Source: Azospirillum sp.
GTDB taxonomy: Bacteria > Pseudomonadota > Alphaproteobacteria > Azospirillales > Azospirillaceae
Assembly (NCBI GenBank): GCA_027486405.1
Contig: JAIXPD010000067.1
Span: forward strand, 1 to 40,256
Length of the DNA stretch: 40,256 bases
Reading direction: 5' to 3'
Part shown: one piece after another, positions 1-8,002 of the stretch
Position numbering within the stretch: the stretch's first letter is position 1
How the letters are laid out: the number at the start of each line of letters is the position of its first letter
Made by a program: the position numbers and the translations under genes
The notes under the pieces: model-generated
Told to the model about the DNA's origin: nothing
What the model saw: the letters and a program-made list of their open reading frames with translations, nothing else
Database searches by the model: none

Positions 1-233
1 CACGCAGGCAAGAATGGACACGGATTTCACGGACAAAAATGAGGGATTGCACGGATTTTCGCCCCAATTGCATTCTGTATCCCGCCATGAGGTGCACACC
101 AAGATCGCAAACGGATGGTTCTGGGACGCGTTCCGTGAGATCCGTGGTAAAATCCGTGAAATCCGTGAAATCCGTGAAATCCGTGGCAACCCTTGTTCCG
201 GTCGGGTGCACGATGCTTCACCCGATTGCCCTG
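1..233 (+). mobile_element. Truncated copy 1 of MITE-like element
   Basis: This stretch aligns, in opposite orientation, with the complete element at 34356-34602. Position 1 corresponds to about 34571, so about 31 bases including the left terminal repeat lie before the window. The right end is a 17-bp terminal repeat (217-233, TTCACCCGATTGCCCTG) that differs at two positions from the perfect repeats of the other copy. Internally it carries CACGGATTTCACGG (19-32) and, in the right half, a tandem array of its reverse complement. Short open frames across it encode only low-complexity repeats and are not counted as genes. It is non-coding and non-autonomous; any movement would need a transposase from elsewhere. 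Confidence 0.8.
132..185 (+). repeat. Tandem 9-bp repeat, unit ATCCGTGAA
   Basis: The core reads ATCCGTGAA three times in succession, followed by a last ATCCGTGG and preceded by degenerate units (ATCCGTGGTAAA and CCGTGAG). The other element copy has only one ATCCGTGAA unit at the same place, so this array is two units (18 nt) longer. This indicates expansion or contraction by slippage. Confidence 0.85.
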
Positions 234-360
234 GGTGCGCCTCGCGCTGGCGGTTGCATCGGTGACGCCGCCCGTGCAGGATGGGGTTCCTGAATGGTTC
301 CCCTGTCGCGCCGCTGGCCCTGGCCCGTGGCGGCGCTGGGGCTTTCGATGTTGGGACAGA

Positions 361-666
361 ATGACCGATCACGTCGCCGCCGCTGACTCCACCGATTCCG
401 CCCTTGACGACCGCCGCAAGCGGCTGCGCTTCCGGTCCTGGCACCGTGGCATGCGCGAGATGGATTTGCTGATCGGCAGCTTCGCCGACGCCCATGTCGG
501 CGGTTTCGATTCGGCGATGCTCGACCGCTACGAAGCGCTGTTGGAGCTGAGCGACCCCGATCTCTACAACTGGATGTCGGGGCGCGAGCCGGTGCCGCCC
601 GAGCACGACAACGACATCATGAAACTGCTGACCGCCTTCCGCTACACCCCGCGTCAGGGGTCCTGA
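361..666 (+). CDS. sdhE: FAD assembly factor SdhE (succinate dehydrogenase assembly factor 2)
   Basis: This 101-aa protein belongs to the small SdhE/YgfY/Sdh5 family, which promotes covalent attachment of FAD to the flavoprotein subunit of succinate dehydrogenase in the cytoplasm. The family signature is visible as HRGMREMD, matching the conserved RGxxE motif, and the C-terminal half keeps the Y/W-rich helical pattern (YNWMSGREP). ATG at 361 is chosen because the protein then starts just before the conserved region at the usual family length; the frame is open further upstream, but that part is unlike the family. The gene lies 51 bp before mfd on the same strand. In many alphaproteobacteria recG is on the other side; here a mobile-element remnant separates it from the window edge. 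Confidence 0.93.
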   Translation: MTDHVAAADSTDSALDDRRKRLRFRSWHRGMREMDLLIGSFADAHVGGFDSAMLDRYEALLELSDPDLYNWMSGREPVPPEHDNDIMKLLTAFRYTPRQGS

Positions 667-717
667 GCGGGTTTTTTCGGCTGTTTTCCGTCCGTCGCGT
701 GTGGTGAGGCTTCTCCC

Positions 718-3700
718 GTGGTCCGTTTCGATCTCCAGCCCGGTCGCGCCGCCCGTCTTTTGATCGGTGGCGCGCCGGAAGGGCAGGACGCCCGCATTCT
801 GGCCGATCTTGCCAAGACGGCGGGATCCTATGGCCTGCTGCATGTGGCGCTCGACGACACGCGCACGGCCCTGCTGGCCGAGGCGCTGGCCTTTTTCGCG
901 CCGGGGCTGGAGGTGTTGACCTTCCCGGCCTGGGATTGCCTGCCCTACGACCGGGTGTCGCCCAACGGCGGCATCGTCGCCAAGCGCATCGACACGCTGA
1001 CCCGGCTGCTGGCCCGCCAGGGAACCCCGCCCAAGGAAGGCTGGAAGCCGTTGGTCGTGCTGACCACGGTCAACGCGGTGGTGCAAAAGGTGCCGCCGCG
1101 CTCCGCCTTCAAGGACGCGGTGTTTTCCGCCAAGCTGCGCGACCGGATCGATCTGGAAAAGCTGCAACGCTATCTGACCGGCAACGGCTACACCCGCGCC
1201 CAGACGGTGCGGGAGCCGGGCGAATTCGCCGTGCGCGGCGGCATCGTCGATCTGTTCCCGCCCGGCACCGACGAGCCGTTGCGCCTCGACCTGTTCGGCG
1301 ACGAGCTGGAGGGGGTGCGCGCCTTCGATCCGATGAGCCAGCGCACCACCGAAAAGCGCGACCGGGTCGAACTGAAACCCATGTCCGAAGTCTTTCTGGA
1401 CGAGGCGGGGATCGCCCGCTTCCGCTCCGGCTACCGTGAATTGTTCGGGGCCGTCACCGCCGACGACCCGCTGTATGAGGCGATTTCGGCGGGCCGGTCC
1501 TATGGCGGCATGGAGCATTGGTTGCCGCTGTTCCATCACAGCATGGACACGCTGTTCGATTACCTGCCGCGCGGCATCGTTGCGCTGGACCATCAGGCGG
1601 CGGAGGCGCGCGACGAGCGCATCGCCCAGATCGCCGATTTCCACCAGTCGCGCGACAGCATGATGGCGATTGAAAAGCGCACCGGCGCGCCGGTCTACAA
1701 GCCGATCCCGGTCCCGTCGCTGTTCCTGGACGCCGTTGGCTGGGACGCGCTGCTGGGCGAACGGGCGGTGGCGCAGTTGCAGCCCTTCGCCGTGCCGCCG
1801 GGGGTGAAGGGAACCGCCGACGGCGGCGGCAAGCGCGGCCACGACTTCGCCGAGGAGCGCAACCGCCCCGACGTGAACGTGTTCGACGCGGTGAAGGACC
1901 ACATCCGCGCCCTGCGGGCCGATGGGCGGCGGGTGCTGATCGCCGGTTATTCGGCGGGATCGAGCCAACGCCTGTCCAGCGTGCTGGCCGATCACGGCAT
2001 TCCGGGCCTGGAACCGGCCAACAGTGTGGAGGATGTGCGCGGGTTCGACCGGGGCGTGATCGGTGTCATCGTGTTGGGGATGGAGCACGGCTTCGTCGCC
2101 ACCGATCTGGCCGTCATCACCGAACAGGACATCTTGGGCGACCGGCTGGTGCGCCCGGTCAAGAAGAAGCGCAAGGCCGCCAACTTCATCGCCGAACATT
2201 CCGCCCTGCACGAGGGCGACATCGTCGTCCACATGGATCACGGCATCGGGCGCTACGACGGGTTGGAGACGCTGGAGGTCACGGGCGCGCCCCATGATTG
2301 CCTGCGCCTGATCTATGAGGGCGGCGACAAGCTCTATGTGCCGGTGGAGAACATCGAGGTTCTCTCGCGCTACGGCTCCGAAGACGCCAACGTCCAGTTG
2401 GACAAGCTGGGCGGGGCGGGCTGGCAGGGCCGCAAGGCACGGGTCAAGAAGCGGCTGAAGGACATGGCCGAGGCCCTGTTGAAGATCGCCGCCGAACGCA
2501 TGCTGAAAAAGGCCGATCCGGTGCTGACGCCGGAAGGGGCCTATCAGGAATTCGCCGCGCGCTTCCCCTATCCCGAAACCGACGATCAGTTGAAGGCGAT
2601 CGAGGATATTTTCGGCGATCTGGCCAGCGGCCGCCCGATGGACCGGCTGGTCTGCGGCGACGTCGGTTTCGGCAAAACCGAAGTGGCCCTGCGCGCCGCC
2701 TTCATGGTGGCGATGAGCGGCCAGCAGGTGGCGGTGGTGGTGCCGACGACGCTGTTGGCCCGTCAGCATTTCAAGACCTTCGCCGCCCGCTTCGCCGGTC
2801 TGCCGGTGCGCATCGTCCAACTGTCGCGCATGGTCACGGCGCGCGAACAGACCCTGGCGAAAAAGGAATTGGCCGAGGGCGTGGCCGACATCGTCGTCGG
2901 GACCCACGCCCTGCTCGCCAAGGGGTTGGAGTTCAAACGGCTGGGCATGGTCATCGTCGATGAGGAGCAGCATTTCGGCGTGAAGCAGAAGGAGCGGTTG
3001 AAGGAGCTGCGCGCCGACGTGCATGTGCTGACGCTGACCGCCACGCCGATTCCGCGCACGCTGCAAATGGCGCTGTCGGGCGTGCGCGAGCTGTCGCTGA
3101 TCGCCACCCCGCCGGTGGACCGGCTGGCGGTGCGCACCTTCGTGCTGCCCTATGACCCGATGGTGATCCGCGAGGCGATCCTGCGCGAGCATTATCGGGG
3201 CGGCCAATCCTTTTACGTCTGCCCGCGCATCGAGGATCTGGCGATGGTGGCCGAGCGGGTGCGGGCGCTGGTGCCGGAGGTCAAGATCGTCACCGCCCAT
3301 GGCCAGATGGCGGCGACCGAGCTGGAAGACGTGATGACCGCCTTCGACGAAGGCAAGTTCGAGGTGCTGCTCGCCACCAACATCATCGAAAGCGGCCTGG
3401 ACATCCCCAACGCCAACACCCTGATCGTCCACCGCGCCGATCTGTTCGGGTTGGCCCAGCTTTATCAGATCCGGGGCCGCGTCGGCCGGTCGAAAAAGCG
3501 CGGCTACGCCTATCTGACCTACGCGGCGAACAAGCCGCTGAACGCCACGGCGCAGCAGCGCCTGCACGTCATCGAAACGCTGGATTCGCTGGGGGCGGGC
3601 TTCCAACTGGCCAGCCACGACATGGACATCCGTGGGGCGGGCAACCTGCTGGGCGAGGAGCAATCGGGGCAGGTGCGCGAGGTCGGCGTCGAACTCTACC

Positions 3701-4356
3701 AGCAGATGCTGGAGGAGGCCGTCGCCCATGCCCGTGCGGCGATGCAGGAGGGGGCGGTTGCCGCCGCCGCCGCGATGGAGTGGGTTCCGCAAATCAACCT
3801 CGGCACCCCGGTGCTGATCCCGGAAAGCTACGTGCCCGACCTGACGGTGCGCCTGTCGCTCTACCGCCGCATCGCCGATCTGGTGGACCGGGCGGAGGTG
3901 GACGGCTTTGCCGCCGAATTGATCGACCGCTTCGGCAAGCTGCCGGAGGAGGTGGACAATCTGCTCGACGTCGTCACCATCAAGCGCTTCTGCAAACAGG
4001 CCAATGTGGAGCGGGTGGACGCCGGGCCGAAGGGGCTGGTTCTGACCTTCCACAACAATGATTTCGCCGAACCGGCCAAGCTGCTGACCTACATCGCCGG
4101 TCATCTGACGTTGATGAAGCTGCGGCCCGACCACAAGCTGGTCTACAGCCGCGAATGGCCCGACGCCCAGGCCCGCGTCCGCAGCGTCCAGAAACTGGTC
4201 AAGGATTTGGCGGAGATGGCGGCGGGTGGTGCGGTTCCGCGCGCCGACGCCGTGCCGCCACCGCCGCCGCCACCCCCGCGTCCGACGGCGCTGAAGGCGG
4301 GATCCTTGAAGGCGGGCGGGCGGTTTGGCGGTCGTCCCCTGCCGGGGCGGCGGTGA
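718..4356 (+). CDS. mfd: Transcription-repair coupling factor Mfd
   Basis: This 1212-aa ATP-dependent DNA translocase removes RNA polymerase stalled at lesions and recruits UvrA. Domains in order: UvrB-like N-terminal modules (about 1-350), the RNA-polymerase-interacting CarD-like domain around residue 505 (HMDHGIGRYDGL), a RecG-like helicase core with Walker A GDVGFGKTE near 647 and DEEQ near 748, helicase motif VI near 919 (GRVGRSKKRG), and the C-terminal TRCF domain. GTG at 718 is used, with a GTGAGG stretch about 10 bases upstream. The length is slightly above the usual 1150-1170, owing to a proline-rich tail (eight consecutive prolines) ending in a Gly/Arg-rich segment. Its TGA stop overlaps the next ATG by one base, so the two genes are likely translationally coupled. 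Confidence 0.98.
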   Translation: MVRFDLQPGRAARLLIGGAPEGQDARILADLAKTAGSYGLLHVALDDTRTALLAEALAFFAPGLEVLTFPAWDCLPYDRVSPNGGIVAKRIDTLTRLLARQGTPPKEGWKPLVVLTTVNAVVQKVPPRSAFKDAVFSAKLRDRIDLEKLQRYLTGNGYTRAQTVREPGEFAVRGGIVDLFPPGTDEPLRLDLFGDELEGVRAFDPMSQRTTEKRDRVELKPMSEVFLDEAGIARFRSGYRELFGAVTADDPLYEAISAGRSYGGMEHWLPLFHHSMDTLFDYLPRGIVALDHQAAEARDERIAQIADFHQSRDSMMAIEKRTGAPVYKPIPVPSLFLDAVGWDALLGERAVAQLQPFAVPPGVKGTADGGGKRGHDFAEERNRPDVNVFDAVKDHIRALRADGRRVLIAGYSAGSSQRLSSVLADHGIPGLEPANSVEDVRGFDRGVIGVIVLGMEHGFVATDLAVITEQDILGDRLVRPVKKKRKAANFIAEHSALHEGDIVVHMDHGIGRYDGLETLEVTGAPHDCLRLIYEGGDKLYVPVENIEVLSRYGSEDANVQLDKLGGAGWQGRKARVKKRLKDMAEALLKIAAERMLKKADPVLTPEGAYQEFAARFPYPETDDQLKAIEDIFGDLASGRPMDRLVCGDVGFGKTEVALRAAFMVAMSGQQVAVVVPTTLLARQHFKTFAARFAGLPVRIVQLSRMVTAREQTLAKKELAEGVADIVVGTHALLAKGLEFKRLGMVIVDEEQHFGVKQKERLKELRADVHVLTLTATPIPRTLQMALSGVRELSLIATPPVDRLAVRTFVLPYDPMVIREAILREHYRGGQSFYVCPRIEDLAMVAERVRALVPEVKIVTAHGQMAATELEDVMTAFDEGKFEVLLATNIIESGLDIPNANTLIVHRADLFGLAQLYQIRGRVGRSKKRGYAYLTYAANKPLNATAQQRLHVIETLDSLGAGFQLASHDMDIRGAGNLLGEEQSGQVREVGVELYQQMLEEAVAHARAAMQEGAVAAAAAMEWVPQINLGTPVLIPESYVPDLTVRLSLYRRIADLVDRAEVDGFAAELIDRFGKLPEEVDNLLDVVTIKRFCKQANVERVDAGPKGLVLTFHNNDFAEPAKLLTYIAGHLTLMKLRPDHKLVYSREWPDAQARVRSVQKLVKDLAEMAAGGAVPRADAVPPPPPPPPRPTALKAGSLKAGGRFGGRPLPGRR

Positions 4357-5390
4357 TGGCGGCGCTGTCCCCCGCCGGTGAATTGGCGGGGCGGTTGGCG
4401 CGCGGCGATCACCGGGGGGATGGGGACGCGGCGGCGGTGGCCGCCGACATCACCGCCCATCCCGATCGCCTGCCCGATCTGGTCGAGTGTCTGTTCAGCC
4501 GCAACGCGGTGGTGCGGATGCGCGCCGCCGCCGCGCTGGAACGGTTGTCGCGCGCCGACGCCGACCGGCTGACCCCCTATGGCGAGCGGCTGTTGCGCGA
4601 GGGCGTGGCCATCGATCAGGCGGAGGTGCGCTGGCGTCTGGCCCAGATGCTGCCGCGCCTGCGGCTGGACGAGGAACAACGCCGCGCCGCGCTGGATTGC
4701 CTGTCCGGCTGGTTCGAGGGCAGTTCCAGCCGCATCGTGCGCAGCAGCGCCCTGCAAGCCGTGGTCGATCTGGCCGCGCGCGACGCCGGGTTGCGGGCGA
4801 CGGCGGCGGACATGCTGAGCCGGGCCATGCGCTCGGGCGTGCCGTCGCTGGTCGAACGCGCCCGCCGCATCCTGAAACCGTTCGAAGTGGACGAGGCGAC
4901 CTTGACCGCCGCGCTGACCCGCGCGCCGACCGGGCTGACGATGACCGTGCTGCCCGACCGGCTGGCGGTGGCGCAGTTGCCGCCGGGAACCGGTCTGCCG
5001 TCCTGGCTCGATTGGACCGATCCGCTGGTCGGGGCGACGCGCACGGGCGAGGCGCTGTCCATCCTGTGCCCGGAGGCGCGGATTCCCGCTGGCGTGGCGG
5101 CGGATCGCGGCTGGCGCGCCTTCCGCGTCGGGCTGCCGGGCGTCACCGATGGGGGCGCGGCGGGCGGGCGTGGTGACGCCGCCCTGTTCGGTGTGCTGGC
5201 GGCCATCGCCGCCCCGTTGGCCCAGGCGCAAATCCCCCTCTTCGCCATGTCCACCGCCGCCTCCCATTATGTGCTGGTCCGTGCCGATGATCTGGAGCGG
5301 GCGGCGGCGATCCTGGCCACCGGCTGCGCCATCCTGTGGGGGGATGAGGATCCGGATTTGTTTGAAGGCGAACGACGAGTCGCAGACTGA
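4356..5390 (+). CDS. HEAT-repeat protein fused to C-terminal CASTOR-type ACT domain
   Basis: The 344-aa product has two parts. Residues 1 to about 185 are paired amphipathic helices rich in Ala, Leu and Arg (for example VVRMRAAAALERL and RIVRSSALQAVVDLA), typical of HEAT repeats. Residues about 191-335 resemble the CASTOR-type ACT domain found as roughly 130-aa stand-alone bacterial proteins, with EALSILCPEA, RGWRAFRV and the FAMSTAASHYVLVR segment near the end. ACT domains usually bind amino acids or other small ligands; the ligand here is unknown. The start ATG overlaps the mfd stop in TGATG. No signal peptide or membrane segment is seen, so it is probably cytoplasmic. A role linked to Mfd is only suggested by the coupling. 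The domain assignment was made by eye. Confidence 0.8.
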   Translation: MAALSPAGELAGRLARGDHRGDGDAAAVAADITAHPDRLPDLVECLFSRNAVVRMRAAAALERLSRADADRLTPYGERLLREGVAIDQAEVRWRLAQMLPRLRLDEEQRRAALDCLSGWFEGSSSRIVRSSALQAVVDLAARDAGLRATAADMLSRAMRSGVPSLVERARRILKPFEVDEATLTAALTRAPTGLTMTVLPDRLAVAQLPPGTGLPSWLDWTDPLVGATRTGEALSILCPEARIPAGVAADRGWRAFRVGLPGVTDGGAAGGRGDAALFGVLAAIAAPLAQAQIPLFAMSTAASHYVLVRADDLERAAAILATGCAILWGDEDPDLFEGERRVAD

Positions 5391-5452
5391 AGACTGGGGT
5401 ATGCGGCGGGCGCGCAATGTTTGTTGCGCTGCGGGAAACGCTGTTGCGGTTT

Positions 5453-5503
5453 CTTTCAGAAAGGGCTTTTGCCGTTCACAACGAATGTCTTGGTTTCTGA
5501 AAG
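5453..5503. promoter_or_regulatory. Two near-palindromic sites upstream of chemoreceptor gene
   Basis: The 227-bp gap 5391-5617 is clearly more AT-rich than its surroundings. It contains CTTTCAGAAAG (5453-5463) and GTTTCTGAAAG (5493-5503), two nearly identical 11-bp dyads whose centres are 40 bp apart. This could be a paired operator for the receptor gene that starts at 5618. No convincing -35/-10 pair was found, so the promoter position is open. Confidence 0.3.
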
Positions 5504-5617
5504 GCCAATACCAAAGTCCTGCGACAAAAGTTTCCATCGGAAGTTTATTGTTTTTGGAAAATTTCTCGCCTCCCATAGTGACATACAGATGTCAATTTTG
5601 AAGCGGGTGGGGCGGGA

Positions 5618-7999
5618 ATGTCGATTCGGGCAAAGCTGTTGATTCTCGTCGCCATCCTGGGCGGCACGGTGGTGGCCATCGCGGTGCAGCGCGCCGTGGA
5701 GGCGGTGGCGGCCCTGCGCATGACCGAGCAGGTCAAGACCGTCAACAGCCTGTCCGACCAATTCCTGATCGCCGCCGGGGCCTGGGCGGTGGAACGCGGG
5801 ACGACCAACACGGTGTTGGGCAACGTGAAGGGAGCCACCCCGGCCCAGCGTGAGACCATCGCCGCCAAACGCCGCGCCGCCGATGCCGCCCTGACCGACG
5901 CGCTGGCGCTCGCCGAGTCCCTGCCGAACCCGGCGGCGGCGGCCCTGCGGGGCGCGGTGCAGGAGGCGCGCGGTGCCGTGGATGGGCTGCGGCGGCGGGT
6001 GGACGGCGCGCTGGCGGCGGGTGACGCCCCGGCGGATTTGCGGCGCGACTGGTTCCCGACCATCACCGCCCTGATCATGAGCAGCCAGGCCCTGCGCAAC
6101 GCCTATGAGGATGTGGTGCTCAACACCAAGGGGCAGGTGGCGCGCGCCTTCGATCTGAAGAACGCCCAGTGGGAGATGAGCGAGTTTGCCGGGCGCGAAC
6201 GCGGGATGATGGGCGGGGTGATCGCCAGCGGCAAACCGATGTCCCCGGCGCAGTTGGAAACCGTCGCCCGCGCGCGCGGCCGCATCGAATCGAGCTGGCA
6301 GACCGTGCGCCGTCTGGTTCCGGATTTCGGCACCGACCTGCAAGGGCTGACCGAGGAGACCAGCCGGGCCTATTTCACCAATTTCGAAAAGGTCCGTGCG
6401 TCGGTGTTCGAGGCGTCGGCCCGGGGCGATGCCTATCCGGTGGATGGAACCCGCTGGTTTGCGGCGGCCACCGAAGGGATCGACCGCATTCTGGCGGCGC
6501 AGGCCGCCACCTCCACCCAGGTCGGTGCCCGGTTGGACCAGGACGCGCAGTCGGCGAAAACGCAGCTTGCCGTTGCGCTTGGGCTGTTGCTGCTGGTTGG
6601 CGGTCTGGCGGCCACGGCGGTGTGGGTGGTGACGGCGCAGGTCAACCGCCCGATCCGCGCCATGACCGACACCATGGGCGTGCTGGCCCAGGGCCGCTAC
6701 GACATCGAGGTCGGCGGGGTCGAGCGCAACGACGAAATCGGCCTGATGGCGCGCGCGTTGGCGGTGTTCAAGCGCAACGGCCAGGAAAACGAACAGCTCC
6801 GCGTCGAGCAGGAGCGGTTGCGCGAGCGGTCGGAGGCGGGCAAGCGCGCCGCGCTGGCGGGCATGGCCGACACGGTGGAGCGCGAGATGAGCGCGGCGGT
6901 GGAACTGGTGGCCCAGCGCACGCGGCGGATGGACAGTTCCGCCGGGTCGATGGCGTCGTCGGCGGACGAGGTGTCCACCAACGCCCAAAGTGTGGCCGCC
7001 GCCGCCGAACAGGCGCTGGCCAACGCCCAGAGCGTGGCGTCGGCGGTGGAGGAGATGACCGCCTCCATCATCGCCATCAGCGGCCAGATCACCCACGCCA
7101 GCGACGTGACCCGGCAGGCGGTCGGCACCGGCCAGCGCACCCAGGCGACCATCAAATCCCTCTCCGAGGCGGTGCAGCGCATCGGCGACGTGGCCAACCT
7201 GATCGGCGAGATCGCCGCGCAAACCAACCTGCTGGCGCTGAACGCGACGATTGAGGCGGCGCGGGCCGGGGAAGCGGGCAAGGGCTTTGCCGTGGTGGCG
7301 ACCGAGGTCAAGAGCCTGGCCAACCAGACGGCCAAGGCGACCGAGGACATCGCCCAGCAGATCACCGCCATCCAAAGCGGCACGGCGTCCGCCGTGGCGG
7401 CGGTGGAGGAGATCGGCGGCATCATCGCCGAGATCGACGGCATTTCCAGCGCGGTCGCCGCCGCCATCGGCCAACAGGGCGCGGTGACGCAGGAAATCGC
7501 CCGCAACGTGGTGGAAACCACCGGTGCGGCGCAGGAGGTGGCCTCACGCATTTCCCAGGTGTCGAGCGACGCGCAGGCCAACGGCGAACGGGCGGTGGAC
7601 ATGCGCGGCATCGCGGTTGAGTTGACCGGCAGCATCGAATCGCTGCGGGAAACGCTGGTGCGCGTCGTCCGCACCTCAACCCAGGAGGTGGACCGCCGCA
7701 ACCACCCTCGGCACGCCGTTGATCTTGGCGGTGCGGTCACGGTCCAGGGGCGTGACAGCACGGCGCGCGTGCGCGATCTGTCGCTGGACGGCGCGCGGGT
7801 GGCCGGTGGTCCGGCGCTGGAGCCGGGGCAGGCGGGTCAGTTGCGGATCGACGGTTGCGCGGTGGCGCTGCCCTTCACCACCGTCAGCGCTCAGGACGGC
7901 TCCCTGCACCTGCGCTTCACCCCCGATGGGGAGACGCGTCGGCGGTTTGAAAGCGCGCTTCCCGCCCTGTTGCGCGGTGCGGGGAGCGTGGCGGCCTGA
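5618..7999 (+). CDS. Methyl-accepting chemotaxis protein with C-terminal PilZ domain
   Basis: This 793-aa inner-membrane receptor has TM1 at about residues 7-24, a long helical periplasmic region, TM2 at about 316-341, a HAMP domain, and the signalling domain with its tip around 522-560 (EIAAQTNLLALNATIEAARAG). The periplasmic part contains two ERG motifs (VERGTTN and GRERGMM), as in NIT-type nitrate/nitrite-sensing domains; this is a tentative match. After the signalling domain there is a PilZ domain with RR693-694...R698 (RRNHPR) and D720-x-S722-xx-G725, the c-di-GMP-binding residues. So both a periplasmic ligand and c-di-GMP may tune CheA signalling, as described for Azospirillum Tlp1. No C-terminal CheR-docking pentapeptide is seen. 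ATG 5618 follows a GGGGCGGGA stretch. The gene ends 3 bp from a convergent gene. Confidence 0.93.
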   Translation: MSIRAKLLILVAILGGTVVAIAVQRAVEAVAALRMTEQVKTVNSLSDQFLIAAGAWAVERGTTNTVLGNVKGATPAQRETIAAKRRAADAALTDALALAESLPNPAAAALRGAVQEARGAVDGLRRRVDGALAAGDAPADLRRDWFPTITALIMSSQALRNAYEDVVLNTKGQVARAFDLKNAQWEMSEFAGRERGMMGGVIASGKPMSPAQLETVARARGRIESSWQTVRRLVPDFGTDLQGLTEETSRAYFTNFEKVRASVFEASARGDAYPVDGTRWFAAATEGIDRILAAQAATSTQVGARLDQDAQSAKTQLAVALGLLLLVGGLAATAVWVVTAQVNRPIRAMTDTMGVLAQGRYDIEVGGVERNDEIGLMARALAVFKRNGQENEQLRVEQERLRERSEAGKRAALAGMADTVEREMSAAVELVAQRTRRMDSSAGSMASSADEVSTNAQSVAAAAEQALANAQSVASAVEEMTASIIAISGQITHASDVTRQAVGTGQRTQATIKSLSEAVQRIGDVANLIGEIAAQTNLLALNATIEAARAGEAGKGFAVVATEVKSLANQTAKATEDIAQQITAIQSGTASAVAAVEEIGGIIAEIDGISSAVAAAIGQQGAVTQEIARNVVETTGAAQEVASRISQVSSDAQANGERAVDMRGIAVELTGSIESLRETLVRVVRTSTQEVDRRNHPRHAVDLGGAVTVQGRDSTARVRDLSLDGARVAGGPALEPGQAGQLRIDGCAVALPFTTVSAQDGSLHLRFTPDGETRRRFESALPALLRGAGSVAA

Positions 8000-8002
8000 G
8001 CG

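Noticed and set aside
132..185. Possible CRISPR-like array
   Set aside because: Units are 9 bp, directly adjacent and without spacers, so this is a simple tandem repeat inside a mobile element.
14..265. Peptides encoded across the repeat element (REIREIREIRG type)
   Set aside because: They result from translating the 9-bp tandem repeat; frames on both strands are equally open and neither has a ribosome binding site.
5500..5617. Flagellar sigma28 promoter before the chemoreceptor (AAAAGTTT at about 5524)
   Set aside because: No GCCGATAA-like -10 lies at the required distance; the same search before the other two receptors also failed.
5456..7474. Long minus-strand frame opposite the PilZ chemoreceptor
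   Set aside because: It is antisense to a certain receptor gene and has no recognisable motif or good start.
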